Source of the DNA: Dioscorea cayenensis subsp. rotundata
Lineage: Eukaryota > Streptophyta > Magnoliopsida > Dioscoreales > Dioscoreaceae
Direction: 5' to 3'
DNA length: 64,000 bases
Assembly (NCBI RefSeq): GCF_009730915.1
Contig: NC_052480.1
Span: forward strand, 3,596,001-3,660,000
Shown here: in pieces, positions 46,701 through 59,421 of the stretch
Position numbering within the stretch: the first letter of the stretch is position 1
How the letters are laid out: every line of letters begins with the position of its first letter
The notes under the pieces: generated by a model
What the model was told of the DNA's origin: nothing
Seen by the model: only the letters and a program-made list of their open reading frames with translations
The model's database searches: none
Program-made: the position numbers and the translations under genes

Positions 46701-49700
46701 GCTAGAGCATTGGCTTGCGCTGCTTCAAAAGCTGGTCAGAAGGTCAGTTTTTACATGCGAAAAGGAGCTGATGTTCTTAGCAAGTGGGTTGGTGAGGCAG
46801 AAAGGCAGCTAAAACTTCTGTTTGAAGAAGCGCAGAGGAATCAACCTTCTATTATCTTTTTTGATGAAATAGATGGTCTTGCTCCTGTTAGATCTAGCAA
46901 ACAAGAACAGATCCATAACTCAATAGTTTCAACTTTACTTGCTTTGATGGATGGTCTTGATTCTCGTGGGCAAGTTGTTCTGATAGGAGCAACTAATAGG
47001 ATTGATGCTATTGATGGAGCTCTGCGCCGCCCTGGTCGGTTTGATCGAGAATTTATTTTTCCTTTACCAGGTTGTGAGGCACGTGCTGAAATATTAGATA
47101 TTCATACTCGCAAATGGAAGGAACCCCTTTCAAAAGATCTCAAGATGGAACTTGCTGCTAGTTGTGTCGGATATTGTGGAGCGGATCTGAAGGCATTGTG
47201 CACAGAAGCTGCTATCCGGGCTTTCCGAGAGAAGTATCCACAAGTGTACACTAGTGATGACAAGTTTGTGATTGATGTGGATTCCATTAAGGTCGAAAAG
47301 TACCATTTCTTAGAAGCCATGTCTACAATTACTCCAGCAGCTCATAGAGGATCTATTGTGCACTCAAGGCCGCTATCTCCGATCCTCTCTTCATGTTTGA
47401 AAGGACATCTGATGAAAATCATGGGACACATATCTGACATATTTCCTTACCATTCAGCTTCAGATACAAGCAAACTGGCTGTTCTTTCTTATTGTTCTGC
47501 TTTTCCTCTTGTCTACAGGCCTCGACTTTTGTTATGTGGCAATGAAACTGTTGGCTTGGTATGCTCCACTGAACCTTTTAGCTTGAGAATTTTACCAAAT
47601 GAATGTCAACCTGAAACTGTACTTACTGTGTAAGTTTTAACAGGATCATGTTGGTCCAGCTGTCCTGCATGAATTGGAGAAATTTCCAGTTCACTCTCTT
47701 GGGCTTCCATCTCTTCTTTCTGATCCTAGTGCAAAGACACCAGAAGAGGCTTTGGTACATATATTTGGTGAAGCTAGAAGGTCCACTCCCTCCATACTTT
47801 TCTTACCACAATTCCAGCTTTGGTGGGAAACTGTGAGTAATAATATGTGCAATATCCTTTAGCTCAGATGTCTTTTAAATTAATATTTAAAATTATGGTT
47901 TTCTATTTATCACTAAGTATAATTTTATCAAATTTCAGGCAAATGAGCAACTTAAATCTGTCTTGATGACACTTCTGGGTGAATTGCCATCTGACCTTCC
48001 TGTTCTGTTACTTGGAACATCCACATCACCTTCTACTGATTTGGATGAAGAGTCTGCTGCAATATTTGCCCCTCAGCATGTGTATGCTTTCGCAAACCTT
48101 CACTTCAATCAGTAGTTCTGACAAGGTTTTGCATTCTTTGAACTTTAGATGCACAATTTAGGCCAATATCATCAATCTAGAAGTTTCTGGACAAACATTC
48201 TGTATAGGGCTCATTCATTTTTGGTAGATAGTTTGTTTCTGTGCCAGTGCAACTGCTTTATAAAAGGTTTGGCCTCTGACAGACATTGGTTATTATATGA
48301 GAACTTACCCCTTTGAGGTGCAGATGCATCATAAATGACCAAGTTAGTTTTCATTGTCTTATTTCCTATGATTATAGAATCTGTGCTCTTGTATTAAACA
48401 AAAATTTCAAAGAACTAGAGAACTTACTTGGATCATGCCAATATCTTGATTAGAGGACTATTTTAGAGATTTATCTTTTTTCTAATTTTGGGAAATCTCT
48501 ATTTTTATTTCCTTATTTTTGACAAGAATTCTTTCTTTCAAGGATGATTTTGACTTACCTCCCTAGCTAAACTTTTGTTTCACAGGTATCAAGTTGAGAA
48601 ACCAACTAGGACAGACATGTTAAAGTTCTTTGAACAATTGGTGGAATCTGTTTTCTCTTTTCAACTTCAAGAATCAAGAAGTAATTCAAAAGAAAAGACA
48701 TCTCTACCAGAACTCCCAAAAGCACCAAAAGAGATAAGTGGTCCAAAACCATCCGAGATGAGGGCCAAAGCAGAAGCAGAGCAACATGCACTTCGGCGGT
48801 TGCGAATGTGCCTTCGGGATGTTTGTAACAGGTAAGGCGAATACCACCATAAGTTACAATGCCATTTATTCAATTTTAAACTTAAACCAGACCAATTGCA
48901 CAACTAGCCTCTTTTGGCTGAGTGATGATACCCTTGACTGTTTTTCGAATCTTTGGATTGGGGTAATTTTGCTATTATCAGAATATAGCTTATCAAGTCT
49001 TGGAGAACTGATGAAGGACATTACTTTCTGAAGAAAAACCTCTTCTTGCACACACATTTGCTGGTTGTATCAGACCCGAGTTACTCATTACCAAGTACTA
49101 GAAGCTGCTAGTTTTGCAGAATTGATTGAATGAAAAATTCTGATAAACAACGTCTTGAATACTGTAATCACTGTCCGCTCGTGTTATATTCACAATAAAA
49201 GACTGTAGTCCTTAACATGGTAGATACTGAAGCTGCCTCATATTTGCGATACAATGCAGCTTTTGCTGTCTTCAGTATGAAGGATTGACTTGCGTTGCAC
49301 CACAAAATTATAGGCGCCATTCTTTTGTGCATCATATAAGCATTAATATTATAGTCTGACATAACACATTCCAGCTTTCTGACATCATTTTACACCTTCA
49401 TCATTCTAAAGATTGTCTTTTCTAGCCTTCTGTGAGCAAAAGGGCAAACATCCATTTTTTCCTCCAGGCAAAACTAAGCCAGCAAAAGTGCCGTGGCTTT
49501 GTCTTTGGATTCAAGAAAAAATAAAGTTTAAGAGAAGCCTAATTTAGCTACTGTTTGCAGGATCTTATATGATAAACGGTTCAGTGTGTTCCATTATCCA
49601 GTCACTGATGAGGATGCCCCAAACTACCGGTCAATCATTCAGAATCCCATGGATATGGCTACTCTCTTGCAGCGTGTGGATTCTGGGCAGTACCTTACTT

Positions 49701-51425
49701 GCTCAGCATTCCTCCGAGACGTTGATTTAATTGCAGCCAATGCTAAGGTAAACTGTTGATGATATAAGATAACACCCCTTGTTTTTGCTAAATGCTGAGG
49801 TCAAATTTAAAAATATATTTGTTTCATTGTTCTCATATATCCTGACTATTCATTGGAGCGAATTCACAGGCATACAATGGGGATGATTACAATGGAGCAA
49901 GGATAGTAAGCAGGGCACATGAACTTCGAGATGCGGTGTGTATGTGCTCTTTTCATGTTTATCATTGTCAAGAAGTGCGTAAGAAGGCACAATCAAATTT
50001 TTGTTTTTTTTTTTTTTCCTTTTCAGGTGCAAGGTATGCTTTCACAAATGGACCCGGCACTGGTCTCATTCTGTGACAAAATTGCAGCAGATGGAGGCCC
50101 GGTGCAGGTGGCAGATGATATTGGGATCTCAAGCCTTACTGCAGGGCCTGTTGTTCAACTAACTGCTGTTACTAGATCTAGTGCCCGTCTCCGTCATGTC
50201 CAGCCAGAGGTGAATCTGCAGCAGAGTTATGAGGCATTGAAGCGGCCAAAGAAAATTACTGAAACAGAGCAAGCAGGTATTTTGACGAGTCACATCTATT
50301 TTTTGAGGAGTTTAATGGTATAATAAGTTATTGTTGCAATTTTGAGATGATTCTGTTATTCTGACTTCAGTCCCCCATTCATAGATATGAAGTATATTTT
50401 AGACCTTTATACCCTTATACATGTCAAGGGATGAAGGATTGCAATGGATAAAGATCCACTCCTGTATGTTCAATCAATAGGTTTGCCTGATTTTAGGGTA
50501 TGATCACCAGTTGAAGTATTTTAAGCAAAGGCTTACAGTTTTCTTGCTTTACAGTTTCCACGGGCATTTGGGGCTTTACAAAAGTTCAAATTTAACTAAT
50601 GCAATATTAGGATTTTAGGTTTCATTATTATCCAAGTTAGAGGTTATGTTTTGAAGAGATAATGGAGCCAGTATAAGTCGATGTAATCAAATATGAAGGT
50701 TATTATCTGTAAATCCATCTACTAGTGCAGGAAAATCCGCGAGGCTCTTGCTAGTATGTTGAACTGTGGTGTTCCTAATTGGCAATATCAAGCTCTTAAG
50801 ACATGCAATACTAATTACCATTTTTCTGATGAGACTGTTGTCTTGCATCGAAGTTGTGATTGATTCCTAGTTTTATGACATCATTCCTCAAATCCAACCA
50901 TTCCTTGTTATCTAAAAGATATATAGCACTGTTGTTTTTTCTAAGGATGGATGCAACATCTTACAATCTTATCAACTCATAAAACAATTTCTTGTTATTG
51001 ATGCAGCTTCGATCATGGAAGACAAATCAAACGCAGTGACCGAATCAGAAACATCAAAATCCGGTAATTCTCAACCAGGATCATCACAAGAACTGCAAAT
51101 GAATGGAGCATCAAACAGACTGGACAATCCCTCACACAATGAACTCTCCGAAGGCCTTGTAACCGTTTCATGCGCTGGGCCAACAGACATTAGCACCAAA
51201 GAAGATGTTGATATGGCAGACGCGGAGATTTCTGAGCAGATCACATCCATAAAGCACCGCTTGATGGAGCGCGCCGAAGGGTATGGTGTACCAGAGCTGG
51301 AGAGGCTGTACATGCGGATAGTGAAGGGTGTTATAGCAGTGAGGAGTAAAGAAGCTGAAGAGAACCATAGGCTTTCAATTTTGAGGTATCTGTTAAAATT
51401 TGTTGAAGATGATGACAATTTCTAA
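43770..51425 (+). CDS. AAA ATPase with bromodomain (ATAD2/BRAT1-like)
   Basis: Nuclear chromatin ATPase that reads acetylated histones; the Arabidopsis relative At1g05910 (BRAT1) counters gene silencing. Ten coding exons: 43770-43976, 45487-45591, 45756-47558, 47644-47832, 47939-48081, 48586-48831, 49561-49747, 49870-49935, 50027-50276 and 51007-51425. All junctions keep phase; 1204 residues. The N-terminal third is basic, then acidic (about 190-225). First AAA domain: Walker A GPPGTGKT (about 410-417), Walker B IIFFDEIDG (about 470-478), then ATNRID and RRPGRFDREF with the arginine finger. The second AAA domain is degenerate, with no Walker A lysine (LLLCGNETVGL). Bromodomain about 880-985 (FHYPV, PMDM, KAYNGDDYNG). 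A leader intron probably precedes the ATG (donor near 43561, acceptor near 43718). Confidence 0.94.
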
Positions 51426-52186
51426 AGTTTTTGACCCTAATAAAAAAAGGTTTCTTTTTCATTCATACATAATATTGCAAATGCCCAGCTATTTGTTCAG
51501 TTATTGGTAAACCGGGAAACAAGCTGACACTGTGCAAATGCTTTCAATTAATTGCGCATATACCCCTGTAAATATTGGAATGCAATGTAAAAACCCGCCT
51601 AAAACCAGATTGTTACATGTGTACCATTGCCCCCTTTTTTTTTTTATAATTCTCAGTTTAACCTTTATTTATCAAAATGATATATATATATATATATATA
51701 TTTTTCTAAATGTTTTGGATTTATAAAAAAAATCCCCTCTTGTTTTTGTAATTTGCACATAAGGAATCAAATCCTAAAAATGAATCAGATTTTCTTTTAT
51801 TGAATAAAAAGTCATTTATTTAAAGGAAAAATGTCAAACTAATGACATAAGAGGAATATTTCACGAATATTCTTACTTCTCTACAATGTGAATTTCTTAA
51901 TGTTCAAAGATTTTGAAAGGATATATAATTAAAAAAAAACTGAGGGACATATCTGTAAATCCGAAAAACTACATGAAATATGTGAAAAAAGTTCACCTAA
52001 AAAGTAGGGACGTTTCTGAAAATAAAATTTTTTGAGGGTGTTAATTGCAAAACACGAGTTTTAGAAGGTTATGAACAGTGAACATTGGTAAACAGTCGAC
52101 GCCGACGAAGAACCACCGTGAAAGCTCGAGCTCTCGTTCTCATCTCCGGTGGCCGGACGGGAGAGAGAGAGAGAGAGAGAGGTAGG

Positions 52187-55019
52187 ATGACGCTGGAGTC
52201 CGGCGTGGGCTATGTGCTCATCGCACTAGGCCCTACGCTCTCCCTCTTCGTCTCTGTAATCGCCCAGAAACCCTTTCTCATCCTCACCCTCCTCTCGAGG
52301 TATCCAACCCTTCTCGTTGATGGATTGATCTCTGGTCCTCTTGATCTACTCTGAAATCTCTCTAATTTGATATCTTTTTTTTTTTGTTTTCTGGATTGCG
52401 ATGCAGCACTTTGTTTTGGCTCATAAGTTTGATTGTGCTATCTGGTGCGTGGAGAGGGTTTCTTCCTCTAAAAACCTCATCTTTGTGGGCGTATGCCTTT
52501 CTCCTTCTCACTTCTGTTGGATTTCAGGAGGCCGTGCGGGTTCTCTTTTGGAAGCTCTACAAGTGTGTAGTTTCTTTCTTTGGAGCATTTGTTCTTGTTT
52601 ATTTCAAACATTGTTGGAATTTCATGCCGTTAACTGATTGTGATTTGAAAATCTTGCATTGATGGTTCCTTTAGGAAATTGGAAGGTATGTTGGATGCTT
52701 TCGCTGACAGGATTTCTAAGCCTAGGCTTGTTTTGGCGGATAAGATGTTGATTTCTCTAAGTAAGCTTCTAAATACATTCCTTTTTACTCTCCTTTTGAG
52801 TATAGATGAGTTGTATTTCAGACCTTTGCTTGATAAATTTGGACTTTATTTGTATTTATGTTGATATGTAACTTTTGTTATATGCTATAGTCATGAAAAT
52901 GCAGTTTCATTGAAAGTCAGATACAATTTAAGATGGCTTAGTGGCATATGATTTAATATGATTTTTATTTGTTAGATCATGTATCTTTGGAGAATTGTTG
53001 GAACGGTTAAGATTTGCAACTATGAGAATGTTTCTCTTTTGATTAATGTAAATGTGCTTTTGCAGACTTCCTATTATCTAGTCAGACCCGTATGATGATC
53101 TGAATTTATTGAAAACTTGTTTTTATGACTTTGATTCAGTGTCTCTTTTGATTTGACAAATGCTCAGTGTCAATTATGTTAGGAAGCAAGCCTGAAAAAT
53201 GTAAGGAAACAGATCAAAATGTAACTTCCATTCAGTTCTTCGTAATCTGGATCTGAATTTCCCGAAAAATGTAAGGGAACAGATCAAAGTATAACTATTT
53301 ATTCAGTTATTGGTAAGCTGTATCTGAACTTCATACAAGGAATTTTGATTATGAAACTATGGAATTCTTCGTGATGGATGTTATATTGTTTCTGTTGATT
53401 AAGTTATTCTCCTTTGGTTTCATGCTCATCACTTTACTTTCATAACAATCTGTCATGTGTTTCCTAAGATTCTTTTAATGATTTGCAGCTGGTGGTCTAG
53501 GCCATGGTGTGGCTCATGCTGTCTTTTTCTCACTTAGCCTCTTAACTCCTGCATTTGGCCCGGCTACATTTTTCATTGACAAATGCTCAAGCATGCCATT
53601 TTTTCTCGTATCTGGTACACCTTTACTGTTTTTGCAATCTGATTATGGAGTATTTTTATTCACCCTTCTCTAGGCAATTATTCCAGACTTTATGTTAATA
53701 TTAGATAATTCTCTATGACATTATTTGAACGCACCATCAGCATGCTAGAACAATTTGAAGGAATTACATGGTTTTAAGTTTCGACTTGTGTTATTTGTAT
53801 AATTTTATTATGAGTAGGAAAGGCATGCTAAAGTTAAGAGGATCAAATTACTGCCTTCTTCATAAGAGAGACTTTTGTGCTACTTTTCTTTTCCTTTGTT
53901 ATTTGTCTTCTCTTCCCTTGTGTGGGAAAAACAATTATAGCAAGTAGGAGCAGGTAATTCTCTTCCTATGCTGTTCAGGTAATGAGGTTATATTTCTCAC
54001 TTGAAAATGCTGTAATTGTAGCATGTTACTGTTTAGACATAGAAGAAATGTTATGTTGTGATCTGAAGGCCAACTCAAACATTTCCCATCATGCTCTCTT
54101 TAATGAAAATAGAATGGTTTGTGAATGTGATTGCAACAGTTATGCATACAGGAGAACTGATTATCATAACATATGGACAAATCATTGATCTCAACAAGAG
54201 AAAAAAGATGAGAATCTCGATTTCATGCAGTTAATGTTGACCGGGTTGTAATTGTCAGTACACAGACTTAATTCATTAACTTCTATAGAAACTTATGAAT
54301 GAGTGCACATCCAACTGGTTTGCTGTGAATTTAACTATGGCCTTCAGGGTCCTTTTATAATTGATGATTGTTTGAATGAGTTCAATGGCTTAATGTTCTC
54401 TGTTAAAAATCAACACAAATTTTGGGAAAATATCTTTTTTGTGTAACACATAAACCGCAAGATTTGCTTCACATTAATGTGCATTGGTGGTATGAACAAC
54501 TTATAATATTGTGGAAGACCTTTTAGTGTTAGATTTATTCCATGTCGACCAATTACATGGTGCTATGTAGTGAATATGTTTTTGTATTACTTATTTTTTC
54601 ATAAGCATTATTAGATTTATGATGCTTCTTTTCATCTACAGCGATTATGTCACTTGGCTTCACTATCATCCATACCTTTTGCATGGTCATCGCTTTTGAG
54701 GGATACGCCGGAGGGACAAAAACTGACCAAGTATTTGTTCCTATTATCCATTTGATTGCTGCAATGCTGGTAAGGTTTTCGACTTCACAAATTTTTCTGA
54801 AATATTTCATGAGTTACGAGTCATCTCCTTCAGACATGCTGTTTCATTTGATCCATTTTTATTGTTCTATTACAGACCCTGGTTAACCTTGCACCCGGTG
54901 GCTGTGTTGTCGGTGTACCATTGCTCTGCTTTGTTGCAGCTCTGACCGCGCAGCATTGTTGGCGGATTGTCTGGCGAAGATTAGCTGAACACCGCCACCG
55001 CACGCAATCAAATAGTTAG
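52187..55019 (+). CDS. APH1: Gamma-secretase subunit APH-1
   Basis: Scaffold of the gamma-secretase intramembrane protease (with presenilin, nicastrin and PEN-2), in endomembranes. Six exons: 52187-52299, 52407-52562, 52675-52760, 53489-53614, 54642-54769 and 54876-55019; all phases agree and give 250 residues, the usual APH-1 length. About seven hydrophobic segments can be seen. Family marks: [10 protein letters not shown] (the glycine-rich helix-packing segment of TM4), and the two conserved histidines within membrane helices, in [14 protein letters not shown] and [24 protein letters not shown] also matches the family. The short tail is Arg/His-rich. A GA microsatellite (52160-52180) lies in the leader immediately before the ATG. 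The third and fourth introns are long; intron 3 contains a 70-bp duplication. Confidence 0.93.
53194..53331. repeat. 70-bp tandem duplication in an APH1 intron
   Basis: Two adjacent copies starting GAAAAATGTAAGG (53194 and 53264), diverged at several positions. Confidence 0.8.
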
Positions 55020-55757
55020 CATTGTTTTCATTTTATAAGTTATGCATGAATGAAAAGAGAAGAAATGTTTGGCTGGTTTGTAGATCAAATGGATGGTCTA
55101 ATTTAAGATAGTTTATATTACCATTTTTCTGCTATGAATTCTTCACAGAACTTCAATGTAATGTGCATGTCAATTCAATATCTGATCCTTTTTTTTGTAT
55201 TTTTTGTGTATTTTTGGAGTACAAGCACAACTGAAAATGATGGCAAAGTTACCAAATGGCTGTCACACCACACCCTCAATTTTTTTATTACATTAATTTC
55301 AAAAATCAAGAGACATCCCCAGGAAAGCATAACTGCAATTCTCTAATGAAATAATAAATCTACAAACTCTTTTCCTTTCTGAATGTCTATGTATGACCAC
55401 AACCATCAACAAAAGGCAGTTAAAAACAAAAACAAAAGAAATGAACACAATGAACTTAGTTAGGTAATGTGTTTTTAACTTTCAGAAGTCCACAAGATAG
55501 AAAGACCAATAAGAAAGTCAAACCGTATTGATCAAACTATCAGCTCAGGTGTATATGTTGTCACATTTAACTAAAAAAAAAAAATTCAAAGAAACAAAGA
55601 ACATTTTACAAATTGACTGAGCTTCACAAATTTTGCAATCTGATCTTCTGATCTTATTGCCAGAATAACGGAGGAGGTTGTTGATCAAGCTGATTGATGT
55701 ATTTACACAACATAAGGCAGCTAATAGTAAGAATTATTGCGATGTTGCTGAGTGTGC

Positions 55758-58700
55758 TCATTTGAAGAAAAACTTCCATATTTCCCTGTCTGTCAGTTCT
55801 GCTACCATATGCGTACCGAACACGCCTTCCCCATCAACCAAGGTTCTCAGTTGCCTCACCCCGCCATTGGAGCCGATGTAGTTCTTCTTTGCAGCCAAAT
55901 ACAGCACGCCGTATGGAGGTCGTAGACACTGTAGAAAGATGAGAATCTCATTAAGGGATAAGGAATAAACATATGGAAATAAATTTTTCTTTAAATTGCA
56001 TTTTCTCTAACTAAATGTTAGTGAAGTGTCAATTATCAGAATTTCCATCACTCACTAATACGATGCATTTCATTTGTCCTGAGTCTCTATAGAAAGCTTT
56101 GATGACATGGTGAAATGGCCAATCACTATAAGAATTTGGAGTTCACTACTACCACAAGGTCCACACCCAATATATGTGGATGGAAATGATACTAATTCTT
56201 GGGCCTATAACCTACGTATGGTTTACATGCCCACCATTGGATAATGTTATGCCTTAAACAATCTAGAAAATAAACCCTCAAACTCTGGTGTTAATGATCA
56301 AGGGTTCAAACACACAAGCATACAATTGGTTGCTAGTTCAGAAGTTTTAAGTACGATATGTATAGCCGCATCCATTGAGCTACCTTTTTAATATGATTCA
56401 AGTGATTTAAGAAAGACACAACTAGCATGCTTGGAAGAGGACAGGATTCTGCAACTCACCTTAGTTATAAGGGAATACAGCTTGCGCAGAGAGCTCACAG
56501 AGTAAGGGATCTCGGTGATCAAAATTATATCATACCCACAATCTCCCGGGTCAGTCTCACTAGCTCTCTCCCAAGCACGGCTTCCAGAGAGCTTCCTTGA
56601 ACGTCGTCTTGAGGAAGAATCATGGCCGACAACACTTCCATCCTGACTGCTACAAGCATCCATGAAATCCTCTTCTGAGAAGCTCAGGCTCATTACAGGA
56701 ACTGGCTCAAAGCTATCCTTCTGCACCACCGAAAGAACAGTGTGGAGTTCTTCCCAGTCCCCAGCATAGAAATGGACTTCAGGGGCCAATTGCTGCCGGG
56801 ATGGTGTAAGGGGACTCTCTGGTTGGCGGCTCTGCCTGTCCCGTGCCAGCTCAAGATTCATAAGAACATTGGGTATGGTTGTACACCTTATCATTTCAGC
56901 ATTTAGGTCCTGGAAATGAACTTTAGAAGCACCCTGTAACAGGTTTGAACAAAATTTTAGGTTGAAATCATGCTACATATATGCATGCATGCACCATATA
57001 TACAGACAGGAAAAACATTAAACAAGTTTCACTTAAAAGAGAATGAGCTACCACTGTAAGCAGTATAAAGCATACCTTCAAACAGGCAAAAAGCCCAGGA
57101 AGTCCATATCCGCAACCAAGCTGCAGCAATAATCAATAATGTTAAAGAAAAGTGGATGACAGCATAAAGTACATAAAGATCTTAGTCTTCATATAAGATT
57201 CCCTCAATCTCCTCATTTCTTTAATTGAAGAAAACGAATAAAATTTGCTTGACACTATATCTAACCATATTTTATTGTTTGATTTCAGGCTAACGTGTAT
57301 GATGATCAATACTTCATGCAAATATGGTGGAAGTGGTTAGCTACACCAAAAAGGTGTGAAAAACTAATTGAGGCCATAAGCTTTCATAATATTCTTATAT
57401 GGAAAAATCACCATAAAATCGTAAATCCAGCAAATTAAGGATTAAAACTACATACTCAAAATTACCACTATCAATTCAGTTAGATCACTAAATTGCATGA
57501 ATAAGTTTGCACTAAAATAAAAGGAGCAGTCAGAAAAGACCTTTAGAGAAGTGTTACAAGGTGTCCACAGTGTCAAACAAGGGTAAAAAGCTCTTAGAAA
57601 TTGACATATCACTTAAAACTTTAGATAATACTAGCATAGCACATTGTTGTCAAGCAACTACTAAATAGTTTGCGTGCTGGTTAAGAGAGACATTTTCAAG
57701 CTAAACAGATCTTATGTTGTTTACCCAGCACTGTATCATAGTCTTACAAGAATATAAAAGATGCATAGATCCAAATAAAAACAATGCACTGACTCAATTT
57801 CTCACCAAACTGCACAAAGCTACAATAGTCCTCTTAATTAGCAGGGTATATAAAAAGCACACACAGAAACCAGATGTTTTCATAGAGAAGAAAAGTAATC
57901 ATTTAAGTTACCTCTAGAACTCTTTTGCCTCTAAAGCTCAACTGTCCATCACGGATCTCAAGCTTAAGAACATTTACAAGATCAATGGCACTCTCCCAGG
58001 ATTTCAAAGACCCTAATTCATAATTAAAAAAAGTGTCTCATAGGTAACATATAACAAGTCCAATTTATCTATTATCAAATTGTATATATAATCTCACTTC
58101 GAGCTCATCCCATGGTTCTGGAACCAGGGAATACCCTGGTTCCAGTCAATTAAAATCTGACACGTGTCCTCAATCACAATAGAAAAAATATAATAACATC
58201 ACAAGGGACACATGTCAGAATATAATAGGCTGGAACCAGTGTATTTCCTAGTTCTAGAACCAGGGGAGATGAACTCACTTCTAAGACCTCATAAACTTAC
58301 CATCAGATTTTGAACATATCATCTCAGAACTAGAAAACCCAATGATGTCAGCCACACTAACTCTTCCCTGAACCAAAAAGAAAACATCAAATTTTCAGGA
58401 CTAAATAAACAAAAGGTTTAGGAATACCTCCATAGTCAATTTAAACAATTAATCATAAATAGGTAAATTATCAAGGCGTCCAAAGTTAATCCAGTGGATA
58501 AAACTCTGGTAACATTTATGACTTCAATGACTCAGAATATACCTTGAAGATGTTGAGACCGTGCAGATCAGCATTTTCACCAGTATACTTGTAGGGATGA
58601 GCAGTCTGCAAGATTGTCAAGAAAAGAAATTTCTCAACAAAGGCAAAACTTTTGAATTGGATATACCAAAAACACTTCACAAAATCACAAATCACATGTA

Positions 58701-58915
58701 AGCAACCAAATCTAAATTTACCACTGAATGAATCTCAATCTATGTATAAAAAAAACGTTTTTAAAAAGGGAATAAAGCACCTTTGAAGGAAGAATTTCAA
58801 CAGCCGGCGATGGATGACGAACATCCCTCTCAGAAACAATAGAAACGCCATGGCCAGCCTTTTCATGCGGCATTAAGCCGGGCAGACACTGAGCAAGGAG
58901 CGACGGTGCCCGCAT
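55758..58915 (-). CDS. Protein-histidine methyltransferase (METTL18/HPM1-type)
   Basis: SAM-dependent methyltransferase; its yeast and human relatives methylate a histidine of ribosomal protein uL3. Seven exons: 58915-58781, 58605-58543, 58367-58301, 58012-57912, 57120-57076, 56933-56460 and 55928-55758; all phases agree, 351 residues. Motif I, spread over exons 4-5, reads VLELGCGYGLPGLFA. HFQDLNAEMI follows (acidic loop binding the ribose). YDIILITEIPYS is the motif IV region, matching the ETIYS-type motif of this family. The C-terminus has GVLYLAAKKNYIGSNGG. A Ser/Arg-rich insert (SSRRRSRKLSGS) interrupts the domain before motif IV. It resembles Arabidopsis At2g43320. It converges with APH1, with about 740 bp between the stop codons. 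A hAT-type MITE sits in intron 3. A leader intron likely separates 59421-59259 from 58949. Confidence 0.92.
58101..58273. mobile_element. Small fold-back MITE in a methyltransferase intron
   Basis: A 173-bp unit flanked by a perfect 8-bp repeat CTCACTTC (58093-58100, 58274-58281). Ends are inverted over about 45 bp (CATGGTTCTGGAACCAGGGA against its partner). An 8-bp duplication suggests hAT. Confidence 0.78.
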
Positions 58916-59258
58916 CGTCTTAATCCAATATGATTTCAAGATTATTCACCTAACCAGAAGAGCAAAGTACGATCAGGCAACAACCAAACCTCTCAAACCC
59001 CTCCCAATACTCTAAAAATCCATCAAAAATCAATCTTTCACTTAGAGAATCCAAGTAACTCCACCAAAAAGAAAAACACCAAAACCCCAAACCCTAGCAC
59101 CCCCAATAAAAAAGTAGCGCCAAAACAACATTTCTCAATTCACCCAAACTAAACCCACGAATTCCTAAAAAAAACCACCAAAAATCCCCAAACCAACTCC
59201 CAAATCCACAAAATCAAGAAAAAAAAAACCTAAAATCCAAAAAAGACAGAGACCATAC

Positions 59259-59421
59259 CAAAATCCACCGCCAAAGCTTCAAAACACAAAACACATCCGC
59301 AAGATCGAAACCAAATAGCAACAGAGATCAAGAATCCAAACCCTAACAGACCGCCAACGAAGTCAAAAAGCAACGCGGAGAATTTCGAGCGCTTCACGAG
59401 AAGTCGAAGAGAAGCTTCCAT
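59259..59421 (-). promoter_or_regulatory. Leader exon with long upstream ORF of the methyltransferase gene
   Basis: An ATG at 59421 opens a hydrophobic frame (MEASLRLLVKRSK...) that runs to a good donor (G|GTATGG) at 59259. Spliced to the acceptor at 58949 it would stop at TAA after about 56 codons, 26 nt before the main ATG. Whether it is translated is unknown; it might lower main-frame translation. Confidence 0.4.

Noticed and set aside
54553-54810. Minus-strand frame over APH1 exon 5
   Set aside because: Antisense shadow of a conserved exon.
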